6,762 nucleotides of DNA from Bacteroidota bacterium (lineage in GTDB: Bacteria > Bacteroidota > Bacteroidia > Chitinophagales > Saprospiraceae). The DNA lies in the NCBI GenBank assembly GCA_029573365.1, contig JAKQGD010000599.1, positions 1 through 6,762 of the forward strand, in the 5' to 3' direction. This document shows, piece by piece, positions 1 through 6,258 of the stretch. The notes beneath the pieces were generated by a model. That model searched no databases. It had not been told where the DNA came from and was given only the letters and a program-made list of their open reading frames with translations. The stretch's first letter is position 1. The number at the start of each line of letters is the position of its first letter. The translations under genes were made by a program, and so were the position numbers.

Positions 1-51
1 TAATCGATTTGTCGATTTGTTAAATTTGTCAACTGCCTAACCAACCAATCC
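1..51. repeat. Left-flank degenerate octamer repeat tract
   Basis: This non-coding tract is made of short related units, mostly in an 8-nt register: ATTTGTCG (7-14), ATTTGTTA (15-22), ATTTGTCA (24-31, after one extra base), ACTGCCTA (32-39) and ACCAACCA (40-47). The same units, in the same orientation and in the same AT-rich then CCAAC-rich order, occur at the other end of the window (6563-6762). It lies downstream of the five-gene minus-strand operon. It is probably the edge of a longer intergenic repeat that continues beyond position 1. No gene is visible here. Confidence 0.7.
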
Positions 52-63
52 CGATAGCTATCG
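52..63. repeat. Perfect 12-nt palindrome CGATAGCTATCG
   Basis: CGATAGCTATCG reads identically on both strands. It sits between the octamer tract and the AGCCAGA heptamer repeat, about 75 nt past the DUF58 stop codon. It could fold only into a short stem, and no T-run follows on either strand, so I do not call it a terminator. From memory, related CCGATAGCTATCGG palindromes are frequent between genes in Bacteroidota genomes, which suggests a dispersed motif. Its function is unknown. Confidence 0.55.
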
Positions 64-84
64 AGACCAACAACCAAATAACCC

Positions 85-111
85 AGCCAGAAGCCAGAAG
101 CCAGAAGCCAG
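85..111. repeat. AGCCAGA heptamer tandem repeat, 3.9 copies
   Basis: Three exact copies of AGCCAGA (85-91, 92-98, 99-105) are followed by a partial copy, AGCCAG (106-111), and then by CAGAAGAC. The period is 7 nt, unlike the 8-nt units on both sides. The copies are identical, which suggests recent slippage or expansion. It is non-coding and lies just past the 3' end of the DUF58 gene. Confidence 0.8.
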
Positions 112-120
112 CAGAAGACA

Positions 121-144
121 ATCAGATAATTAGATAATCAGAAC
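121..144. repeat. ATCAGATA-type octamers overlapping the DUF58 stop codon
   Basis: Three 8-nt units follow one another: ATCAGATA, ATTAGATA and ATCAGAAC. The third contains the stop codon of the DUF58 gene (TGA on the minus strand at 138-140) and its last codons. Two ATCAGATA units also open the right-hand repeat spacer (6543-6558), so this unit marks both repeat/gene boundaries in the window. Confidence 0.65.
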
Positions 145-1481
145 ATCCCCCTTGCTTTTACCTCCAGGTATTTGTTGATGGTATCGATGGTCAGGTTTTC
201 AGGCTTGGTGAGGATGCTCTGGATGCCGTATTTTTTAAGCTCGCTGACAATCAGTTTTTTCTCATAGATAAATTTTTCTGCCACTATTTTGTCATAGACT
301 TCCCTGACATTATTGGCCGGATATTGTGTTATATGTTCTAGTTCTGTATTCTGGAAAAAGATGACAATGAGCAGGTGGCTGCGTGATATAGCCTTGAGAT
401 AGGGAAGCTGCCGGTTAAGGCCGTCCATGGTTTCAAAATTGGTAAAAAGCAGAAGTAGGCTTCTCTGTGGTATATTCTGACTTATGTCGGCATAGAGCCT
501 TCCGTAGTGGGACTCAAAAAAATCGGTTTTTACGTTGTAAAGGGCTTCGATAATTTTGGTCATTTGCAGTCCGCGGCGGTCGGCTTTTACACGGTTTTCG
601 ACTTTGCGTGAAAACGAAAACATACCTGCATAATCTTGTTTACGCAGTACCAAATCGCAGATGACAAGGCTGGCATTGATGGCGTAATCGAGTAGACTGA
701 GGCCATTAAAAGGTAGCTTCATCATCCTGCCGCGGTCTATGATGCAGTACACAGGTTGTGATTTTTCGTCCTGGTACTGGTTGACCATGAGTTTGCCTGC
801 CTTGGCTGTAGCTTTCCAGTTAACTGTCCTGAAGTCATCGCCCGGTATGTAATCCTTGATTTTTTCAAACTCCATGGTATGGCCTATCTTTCTGATCTTT
901 TTGATGCCGTACCTATGCAGTTTTTGCGAAAAAGACAACAATTCATATTTTTTGAGCTGGATAAAGGAAGGGTAGACTGCTGCCTCCTGGTTTTGGTTGA
1001 ATTTATAATTCCTGATGACCAGGCCCACAGGTGTAGAGGTTTTGACATAGAGGGAGCCCCACTGGATTTCACCCCTAAAAACAGGCCTTAAGTGATATAT
1101 GATCGTCTCAGTGTGACCGGATTTAAGCAGCCTTTTAACTTCAAAATCACGTATCTGAAATTCTTGTGGCAATTCGTCGATCACCGAGGCCCGGACGTCG
1201 TAGCCATAATGGTTTTGTATGGTAATTTTGATGTCGTTTTCGTCTCCGTTGGACAGTTTTTCGGGTACCTCCCTGACAGCGGTCATGCCCTGCATGTTAC
1301 GATAAAGGATGAGGGCGTCAAAGAGAGTAAAAATAATAAGTGCCACCAGCATAAGTTGTGCCAGGCTAAACAAGACCGGCACGAAAAAAGAGGCTGCAAA
1401 TACAAAAACAACCGCCAGTCCGCTATAGTAAAACCGCGAAGATAAGTAGACTGATGATATAATGGTTTTGAATGATGACAT
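138..1481 (-). CDS. DUF58 domain protein, membrane-anchored partner of MoxR
   Basis: This 447-residue protein is probably the partner of the adjacent MoxR ATPase at the membrane. Two hydrophobic segments (about residues 20-36 and 39-60) form an N-terminal hairpin anchor. Residues about 65-175 look like a beta-rich domain. The DUF58 signature follows at 204-226 (KDYIPGDDFRTVNWKATAK), leading into a von Willebrand A-like fold. The metal-binding MIDAS motif looks degraded: the expected DxSxS appears as D249-R-G-R-M, and the later Asp position reads TNFET (347-351). Metal-dependent binding is therefore doubtful. The ATG is 1 nt past the MoxR stop, implying coupled translation; no Shine-Dalgarno is seen. 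Length and two-helix anchor match the family. The TGA stop lies inside a repeat octamer. Family assignment is firm; the exact role is inferred. Confidence 0.93.
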   Translation of the reverse strand: MSSFKTIISSVYLSSRFYYSGLAVVFVFAASFFVPVLFSLAQLMLVALIIFTLFDALILYRNMQGMTAVREVPEKLSNGDENDIKITIQNHYGYDVRASVIDELPQEFQIRDFEVKRLLKSGHTETIIYHLRPVFRGEIQWGSLYVKTSTPVGLVIRNYKFNQNQEAAVYPSFIQLKKYELLSFSQKLHRYGIKKIRKIGHTMEFEKIKDYIPGDDFRTVNWKATAKAGKLMVNQYQDEKSQPVYCIIDRGRMMKLPFNGLSLLDYAINASLVICDLVLRKQDYAGMFSFSRKVENRVKADRRGLQMTKIIEALYNVKTDFFESHYGRLYADISQNIPQRSLLLLFTNFETMDGLNRQLPYLKAISRSHLLIVIFFQNTELEHITQYPANNVREVYDKIVAEKFIYEKKLIVSELKKYGIQSILTKPENLTIDTINKYLEVKARGMF

Positions 1482-1482
1482 G

Positions 1483-2478
1483 TTATCGGGGGACTTCTAC
1501 CGACTCGACGATTTGTTTTATAATCAGGTGGGTGGTGATGCCTTCCATCTCTTTTTCGGGCGAGACGACTACGCGGTGTCCGAGTACGGGATACGCTACT
1601 TCCTTGATGTCCTCAGGTGTGACGAAGTCCCTTCCCCTGAGAGCTGCCAGTGCCTTGGAAGTATTGAGCAGAGCTATGGATGCCCTGGGCGATGCTCCCA
1701 GGTAGAGAAGGTTGTTTTCGCGGGTATTGACCACAATCTTGGCTATGTACTGGATGATGCCCGGCTCGACTCTGATCTGCCTGACCAGTGCCTGGAAGCG
1801 AAGGATTTCCTCAGTGGTCACCAGAGTGTGGATGTCTGCAAGCTTGTCGGATTTGACCATGTTGTTTTCGCGGTTGATGATTTCGATTTCATCCTGGAGC
1901 TCAGGATAATCAATTTCGATCTTCATCAAAAACCTGTCCAACTGGGCCTCTGGTAGACGGTAGGTGCCTTCCTGCTCTATGGGGTTTTGTGTGGCGAGTA
2001 CCAGAAACGGCACAGACATAGGGTAGGTTTGTCCATCCATGGTGATCTGTCTTTCCTCCATTACTTCAAAAAGTGCCGCCTGCGTCTTGGCGGGGGCTCT
2101 GTTTACTTCGTCTATGAGGATAATATTGGAGTATACAGGTCCCTTTTTGTAATCAAAGGTTGATTTTTTAGGGTCGAAAACCATCGTACCGAGGATATCT
2201 GACGGCATTAGGTCGGGGGTAAACTGTATGCGTGAAAAACCGGCATCCAGGGTCCTGGCCAGGAGCTTGGCGGTAATGGTTTTAGCAACGCCGGGCACAC
2301 CTTCGAGGAGCACGTGTCCATTGGCCAGCAAGGCCACAAGCATGCGGTCTACCATTTTTTGCTGACCTACGATAACCTTTCCTATTTCTTTCCTTACCTG
2401 AGAAAGTTTTTTGTGCAGGGGCTCCATGTCCAGCCTGCTGTCAAATCTTATGTCTTCGTTTTGATTTAATTCTTCCAT
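1483..2478 (-). CDS. MoxR-family AAA+ ATPase
   Basis: This 331-residue cytoplasmic protein has every expected MoxR motif: Walker A GVPGVAKT (60-67), Walker B ILIDE (120-124, with D123 and E124), sensor 1 around ATQN (162-165), the LPEAQLDRF arginine-finger segment (R182), and sensor 2 GASPRA (R265) in the C-terminal lid. MoxR proteins form ATP-driven rings thought to act as chaperones in assembling or activating partner proteins, usually with a DUF58 or VWA protein encoded next door, as here. The length is normal. The ATG is preceded by a 16-nt gap and a strongly AT-rich leader (roughly 2479-2515), the only long AT-rich leader inside the operon. That may allow independent, stronger initiation, which would suit a multimeric ATPase. 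The catalytic residues appear intact; the substrate is unknown. Confidence 0.97.
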   Translation of the reverse strand: MEELNQNEDIRFDSRLDMEPLHKKLSQVRKEIGKVIVGQQKMVDRMLVALLANGHVLLEGVPGVAKTITAKLLARTLDAGFSRIQFTPDLMPSDILGTMVFDPKKSTFDYKKGPVYSNIILIDEVNRAPAKTQAALFEVMEERQITMDGQTYPMSVPFLVLATQNPIEQEGTYRLPEAQLDRFLMKIEIDYPELQDEIEIINRENNMVKSDKLADIHTLVTTEEILRFQALVRQIRVEPGIIQYIAKIVVNTRENNLLYLGASPRASIALLNTSKALAALRGRDFVTPEDIKEVAYPVLGHRVVVSPEKEMEGITTHLIIKQIVESVEVPR

Positions 2479-2494
2479 GATTGGAATTTAAAAT

Positions 2495-3703
2495 TTAAAT
2501 ATAAAAATTTTCAATGGCTTCGTTGATCCGCACCAGGTCTGCTTCCGTGCACGTATAGTCAAACTGCTGGTGTTTATTGATCAGAAATACTATTTGCCTT
2601 ATTACTTTTTCGTTCTTTCCGCTCCTGGTAATCAATTGGTGCACGAAGGTATCGTCAAGATTTTCTGTGCCTGTATGATAGTCTGATCGTACCTTTTCAA
2701 GGAAAAATTTGATTTTATTGTCTATGACCTTTCGGGTGTCGCCTTCCAGATGATACAGGTTACCTATGGTGCGTACAAATTCTACTGAAGAGTTTGATGG
2801 CTGCACGATGGTTTTGATGATACGCTGACTCCTTCTGGCATTGACCACCATAAAGAGGAAGGTGCCTGCCAGCAGGATATACCATGCCCATTTGAGACCA
2901 CGCTGCGACAGTATAAATCTCAGCGGCGAAGCCGAGGCCTCCCGTGCCGACTGTCCGTTTAGCAACCAGACCACACCGTCAGTGTTATCGAGATATGAAA
3001 GAGTGCTTTGGGCATAGAGATAGTCATTGTCTTTGAGCAGCCCGTAATTTGTAAATGCCATGGGTTCCAGATGAAGGTAAAGTTTTCCTTTTCCCATTGT
3101 AATGGAAATAAAATTGGGGTGTCTTTCACTACTGGAAGTTGTATGGCCCAGGACTATTGCATTCATAGCGGGTATTGAATCAAAATATTGTCCCGAATAC
3201 CAGTTCGATGATGTTTTAACCTTGCTTAGAGATGTGTCTGCAAGAGAGAGACTGACGGACTGTCCCTGTATTCCAAAAAAGTAACGGGTGTTAAAGTATC
3301 CTGTACTGACACCGGTAGATGTTTTGAGGACGTCTGGCAGTTGTGCCGTGCTAATCAGTGCTTCATTGCCGGCCTTGATGTATTCAGTCAGGTTTTCGAT
3401 CTCTGTATGTTGCCATTTCAGGTCATTGTTGATATACAGCAACGAACCATAGCCCTCATATGACTCATCGCCGTCCAGGTTTTCCATCCATTTGTCAAAG
3501 GGGTCTTTAAATTTTTCCAGACTGTTGTCGTACAGACTTCCTAATTCGCGGTCGAGCACAAACAAGCCAAAAGGTATTTTTTCACGGGTATTAAAGGAGT
3601 GTCTCCAGTCTGTAGGCTCAGGGACAAGCCATGCGACAGCTATGAACAGGGCAATGAAAATGCCACCAAGTAAGGCCAGCGAAACTATGGTTTTTTTATC
3701 CAT
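2495..3703 (-). CDS. DUF4350-type bitopic membrane protein
   Basis: This 402-residue protein has hydrophobic helices at about 5-27 and 270-288. The roughly 240 residues between them (about 28-268) would lie outside the cytoplasm and a C-terminal tail of about 110 residues inside, if the first helix enters N-in. The central part resembles DUF4350, a GldG-like or glutamine-amidotransferase-like fold without an assigned activity. Supporting segments are YINNDLKW near 90, the GKLYLHLEP strand (205-213), and PLRFIL before the second helix followed by a basic NARRSQR stop-transfer. I see no catalytic triad. The ATG overlaps the DUF4129 stop by 8 nt (ATGGATAA), and the start lies at the edge of a GC-rich palindrome. 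The DUF4129-DUF4350-MoxR-DUF58 context strongly supports the family call; function is unknown. Confidence 0.85.
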   Translation of the reverse strand: MDKKTIVSLALLGGIFIALFIAVAWLVPEPTDWRHSFNTREKIPFGLFVLDRELGSLYDNSLEKFKDPFDKWMENLDGDESYEGYGSLLYINNDLKWQHTEIENLTEYIKAGNEALISTAQLPDVLKTSTGVSTGYFNTRYFFGIQGQSVSLSLADTSLSKVKTSSNWYSGQYFDSIPAMNAIVLGHTTSSSERHPNFISITMGKGKLYLHLEPMAFTNYGLLKDNDYLYAQSTLSYLDNTDGVVWLLNGQSAREASASPLRFILSQRGLKWAWYILLAGTFLFMVVNARRSQRIIKTIVQPSNSSVEFVRTIGNLYHLEGDTRKVIDNKIKFFLEKVRSDYHTGTENLDDTFVHQLITRSGKNEKVIRQIVFLINKHQQFDYTCTEADLVRINEAIENFYI

Positions 3704-4469
3704 GGCCGGCCATTTTTAAAGTGTCACGAAATGCATTTTCGGCTCTTTTGTATTCTTCATCCCTGACTTCAAATTCGCCGTACCAGGCGTGATCATATAT
3801 ATAGGATACATACTCAAATGACCTGGCCAAAGGCTTTTCTCTTATTTCATAGATATAATCTGCATTTGTTTTATCAGTGTGGTATTCTATCTTGCCCTTG
3901 TCATGGAGTTTATGTAGCAGGTTTAGATAATGGTATCTTATGGCACTGCGGTAATCACCTTCATGTAGGGCTTTTTTAATAAGGGACGAATAATCGGATA
4001 CCTCAATGGCTTCATTTTCATTGCCAAATCTAATCAGTGGATCGGTTTTTTTTGTGAACAGCCAATTGCCCTTTTTGCCCATCAGAAGAGTCACCAGGAT
4101 GTAGATAAGCCATATGCCCAGAGCCAGCAGCAACAGTTTAATCAGTGGGACGAGTATTTTTCCCAAAAAATTTAAAAAACCAGGGTCGAGGTTCGAAGGT
4201 TTGGGTTGCTTTTTGGCTTCATATTTCAGGTCTTGGTATTTATTTTTAAAGCCGGGTGCAAACTGTCTTTTGGCCCCAGGTGGATAAACACTGAGATTTT
4301 TTGAGGAGTCAGATACTATGACGGTTTCTGCCACTTTTTGATAAACCAATGACTCATCCGTATCTTCAACATTTTCCTGCATAACCAGCGAATCGACTTC
4401 CTGTGCGGCCATTATTGTAGAGAGCAAACACAGCAAGAACATCACCCACACCATCTTCAGCCTACTCAT
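3696..4469 (-). CDS. DUF4129 domain protein with signal peptide and one membrane helix
   Basis: This 257-residue protein starts with a typical signal sequence (basic MSRLK, hydrophobic core to about residue 20, likely cleavage near AAQ at 21-23). A polar, probably periplasmic stretch (23-100) follows, then a strong membrane helix (about 104-130). The C-terminal cytoplasmic domain (about 155-250) matches DUF4129: GDYRSAIRYHYLNLLHKL (171-188), then DKTNADYIYEI, then the aromatic-rich YIYDHAWYGEFEV (223-235). DUF4129 also occurs at the C-terminus of membrane transglutaminase-like proteins; no transglutaminase domain is present here. The helical cytoplasmic domain is a plausible docking site for MoxR or DUF58 (inference). 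It overlaps both neighbours by 8 nt, so translation is probably coupled on both sides. Confidence 0.88.
   Translation of the reverse strand: MSRLKMVWVMFLLCLLSTIMAAQEVDSLVMQENVEDTDESLVYQKVAETVIVSDSSKNLSVYPPGAKRQFAPGFKNKYQDLKYEAKKQPKPSNLDPGFLNFLGKILVPLIKLLLLALGIWLIYILVTLLMGKKGNWLFTKKTDPLIRFGNENEAIEVSDYSSLIKKALHEGDYRSAIRYHYLNLLHKLHDKGKIEYHTDKTNADYIYEIREKPLARSFEYVSYIYDHAWYGEFEVRDEEYKRAENAFRDTLKMAGHG
3702..3713. repeat. GC-rich palindrome at the DUF4350 start codon
   Basis: ATGGCCGGCCAT is a perfect 12-nt palindrome. In the mRNA it lies within the last codons of the DUF4129 gene, and its 3' end contributes the first two bases of the DUF4350 ATG. A small hairpin (4-bp stem, CCGG loop) could partly hide that start codon until ribosomes translating DUF4129 open it. 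The palindrome is certain; the regulatory reading is speculative. Confidence 0.4.
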
Positions 4470-5421
4470 GTGGTTCTACTTGTGTAAATGGGTAAACAAG
4501 ATAATACCACGCTATAATGCCAAGGGTGACCAGGATAATAAGTACACTTACTGCTGTGGGCATGACATTGGAAAACCGGGTGACAAAGCCCTCCAGAAAT
4601 CCTGCCGCTATGGTAAATGGCATGGTGCTGAGCCATATCTTAAGCCCTGTCTTCATGCCGTTGCGAAAAGACTCCATGCGGCTATAAGTGCCCGGAAAAA
4701 GGATGCCCGCACCCAGGATAAGGCCACACATGGCTTCTATCACGATGGCAAAAATTTCCATGGAGCCATGGATCCAGATACCCCTTACGCTTTCCCAGAA
4801 TACGCCCTGCTGGGCAAAAAAAGTCTGGAAGGAGCCCAGCATGATACAGTTGTGAAGCAGCACATATACCGTGCCTATGCCTGCAGTGATGCCGTAGACA
4901 AAACACCTGAGACCCACGTACAGATTATTCATGGTGATGCCGATAAATGAGCCCCAGTTGCTGCCTGACTTATACACAGCTACCGGGTCTCCCTTGGAAA
5001 TATTATCGAGGGTCATATCCACGTACTCATCGCCGAGGATGAGCCTTACAAATGTATCATCATACAAGGCTGAAAGCACACCTAGACTCACGAATGCAAA
5101 AAACAATACAAATGCCAGGACAAGGTATTTTTTATTATCTCTGACCAGCCCTGGAACTTCGTACTTAAAAAAAGAAATCAGCTGGTTTTTATCTGACTTT
5201 TTAGTCTTGTAAATCTGCTGAAACGCCGTGGCAGCCAGGTGATTGAGATAGACGACGGTCTTGCTTTTAGGGTAATAGGTCTGGGCAAAAGATAAGTCAT
5301 TGACAAGCTGGATGTACAAACTTGCCAGATCATCGGGATTTTTTTTAATTTTACCCGAAATGGCCTGCTCGAAGGCAAGCCACTTATCTTTATTTCGTTT
5401 TATAAACGCAACCTCCCTCAT
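4462..5421 (-). CDS. SpoIIM-family polytopic membrane protein
   Basis: This 319-residue protein has a soluble helical N-terminal part (1-90; conserved-looking FAQTYYPKSKTVVYLN at 45-60) followed by a SpoIIM-type membrane domain. Likely helices lie at about 97-117, 170-190, 218-243, 264-280 and 288-309. Diagnostic segments are GITMNNLYVGLRCFVYGI (161-178), GIGTVYVLLHN, HGSMEIFAIVIEA (218-230) and GLILGAGILFPG (233-244). SpoIIM in Bacillus belongs to the engulfment complex, but this homologue is in an apparently non-sporulating phylum and its role here is unknown. I chose the ATG at 5421. A TTG 48 nt upstream (5469) extends the frame, but it would overlap the divergent RDD gene and add an atypical leader. 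It is the first gene of the five-gene operon and overlaps DUF4129 by 8 nt (ATGAGTAG). Confidence 0.92.
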   Translation of the reverse strand: MREVAFIKRNKDKWLAFEQAISGKIKKNPDDLASLYIQLVNDLSFAQTYYPKSKTVVYLNHLAATAFQQIYKTKKSDKNQLISFFKYEVPGLVRDNKKYLVLAFVLFFAFVSLGVLSALYDDTFVRLILGDEYVDMTLDNISKGDPVAVYKSGSNWGSFIGITMNNLYVGLRCFVYGITAGIGTVYVLLHNCIMLGSFQTFFAQQGVFWESVRGIWIHGSMEIFAIVIEAMCGLILGAGILFPGTYSRMESFRNGMKTGLKIWLSTMPFTIAAGFLEGFVTRFSNVMPTAVSVLIILVTLGIIAWYYLVYPFTQVEPHE

Positions 5422-5439
5422 GGGGTAAAAATAATTATT
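5422..5439. promoter_or_regulatory. 18-nt divergent intergenic region with AT palindrome
   Basis: Only 18 nt separate the SpoIIM start from the RDD start. The region is AT-rich and contains the perfect palindrome AATAATTATT (5430-5439), which abuts the RDD ATG. It is too short for two promoters, so the promoter of each gene must reach into the coding sequence of the other. The palindrome could be an operator or simply the AT-rich initiation region favoured in Bacteroidota. The layout is certain; any operator role is inference. Confidence 0.45.
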
Positions 5440-6171
5440 ATGCCAGAAATTAGCATCACTACGACACAAAATGTAAATATTAATTTTAATGTGGCCAATC
5501 TCGGTGTCAGAATTTTAGCCAATATCGTGGATGGTGGCATCAAGTTGGCGTACATTATTTTTATGCAGAATACCATCATTGACGCTTTGGGTCTAAACGC
5601 TGGTGTTTTTGACGACTGGTCGGTGACAGCAATCTATATCGTTTTTATGTCGCCTGTTATTTTTTACAGTCTGGCTTTTGAAACCTTCATGGAAGGACAA
5701 TCGCCCGGCAAGAAGCTCCTAAAAATAAAAGTGGCCAAAATCGATGGTTACCAGGCCTCCTTTATGGACTACCTGACTCGGTGGGTGCTCAGGATTGTAG
5801 ATGGCAGTGCTACCATGTATCTGGCAGGTCTTATAAGCATGTCTGTTTCTAAGTTCCACCAGAGGTTGGGTGACATGGCTGCCGGTACTGCAGTCATCTC
5901 CCTCAAGAACGACATCAACATCGGGCATACCATCCTGACCGAATTGGCGGGTGACTATCAGCCTGTCTACCCCCAGGTGGTGAAATTTTCTGACAATGAT
6001 ATGCGTATCATCAAGGAAACTTATATTTCTGCCCGCGACAGTGCCGACTCTGCTGTCATGGCTAAATTGGTCAGGAAAATAGAAGAGGTCGGCGGCATCA
6101 AATGCCAGACCTCACCCAGCCAGTTTGTAGGTACCATCATCCGTGACTACAACTATTACACAGGGCAATAA
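5440..6171 (+). CDS. RDD-family membrane protein
   Basis: This 243-residue protein is a polytopic membrane protein with an RDD domain at about 16-155. The family signature is visible: R24 and D31 in GVRILANIVDG within the first hydrophobic region, the loop EGQSPGKKLLKIKV (85-98), and the closing QRLGDMAAGTAVI (141-153, with R142 and D145). Hydrophobic stretches lie near 21-43, 62-81 and 115-135. Residues about 160-243 are a polar, probably cytoplasmic tail beyond the usual domain, rich in charged helix-forming residues (SDNDMRIIKETYISARDS). RDD proteins are of uncertain function; some have been linked to transport. The ATG at 5440 begins directly after an AT-rich stretch, with no Shine-Dalgarno. 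Divergent pairing with SpoIIM suggests a common task. From memory, a similar RDD/SpoIIM divergence occurs in the mycobacterial moxR2 region. Confidence 0.92.
   Translation: MPEISITTTQNVNINFNVANLGVRILANIVDGGIKLAYIIFMQNTIIDALGLNAGVFDDWSVTAIYIVFMSPVIFYSLAFETFMEGQSPGKKLLKIKVAKIDGYQASFMDYLTRWVLRIVDGSATMYLAGLISMSVSKFHQRLGDMAAGTAVISLKNDINIGHTILTELAGDYQPVYPQVVKFSDNDMRIIKETYISARDSADSAVMAKLVRKIEEVGGIKCQTSPSQFVGTIIRDYNYYTGQ
5467..5498 (-). promoter_or_regulatory. Possible Bacteroidota-type promoter for the SpoIIM operon
   Basis: On the minus strand, a TTG (5498-5496) is followed after 20 nt by TACATTTTG (5475-5467). This resembles the Bacteroidota -33 TTG and -7 TAnnTTTG pair, but with one extra base inside the -7 element. 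Its position inside the start of the RDD gene would give a 5' leader of roughly 40 nt for the operon. It is a near match to a weak consensus in AT-rich sequence, so it is tentative. Confidence 0.22.
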
Positions 6172-6228
6172 GGAAAAGGGAAATATGATTTTAGACGAGT
6201 AGATTGAACTTTTTGCCGACTTAAATGT

Positions 6229-6253
6229 TTAGTCAAAAAAATTTATATTAGTC
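6229..6253 (+). repeat. Paired TTAGTC direct repeats upstream of the PspC-type gene
   Basis: TTAGTC occurs at 6229-6234 and 6248-6253, 19 nt apart, flanking an AT-rich block that includes a run of seven A's. The second copy ends 5 nt before the PspC-type ATG. It is the only structure I see in the 87-nt gap after the RDD gene; there is no convincing TAnnTTTG promoter or terminator. It may be regulatory or may be chance. Confidence 0.25.
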
Positions 6254-6258
6254 GATAC

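Noticed and set aside
52..63. CGATAGCTATCG as a transcription terminator for the operon
   Set aside because: The possible stem is short, has no proper loop and is not followed by a T-run on either strand.
1..144. Flanking repeats as a CRISPR array or as insertion-sequence ends
   Set aside because: The units are 7-8 nt with no spacers, and there are no matching inverted ends or transposase gene.
1092..1956. Plus-strand open frames of 117 and 164 residues opposite DUF58 and MoxR
   Set aside because: They lie antisense to strongly supported genes with intact motifs and have no recognisable domains.
4468..4950. Plus-strand open frame of 160 residues opposite SpoIIM
   Set aside because: It is antisense to a gene with clear SpoIIM motifs; its composition is typical of a shadow frame.
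4462..5421. SpoIIM as evidence of sporulation
   Set aside because: The domain is widespread in non-sporulating bacteria, no other sporulation gene is present, and the neighbours are MoxR-associated.
5422..5469. N-terminal extension of the SpoIIM protein from a TTG at 5469
   Set aside because: It would overlap the divergent RDD gene and add 16 unrelated residues; the ATG at 5421 fits the family better.
6185..6202. Five-codon open frame (MILDE) between the RDD and PspC-type genes as a leader peptide
   Set aside because: It is too short, with no attenuator-like stems or regulatory codon run; expected by chance.
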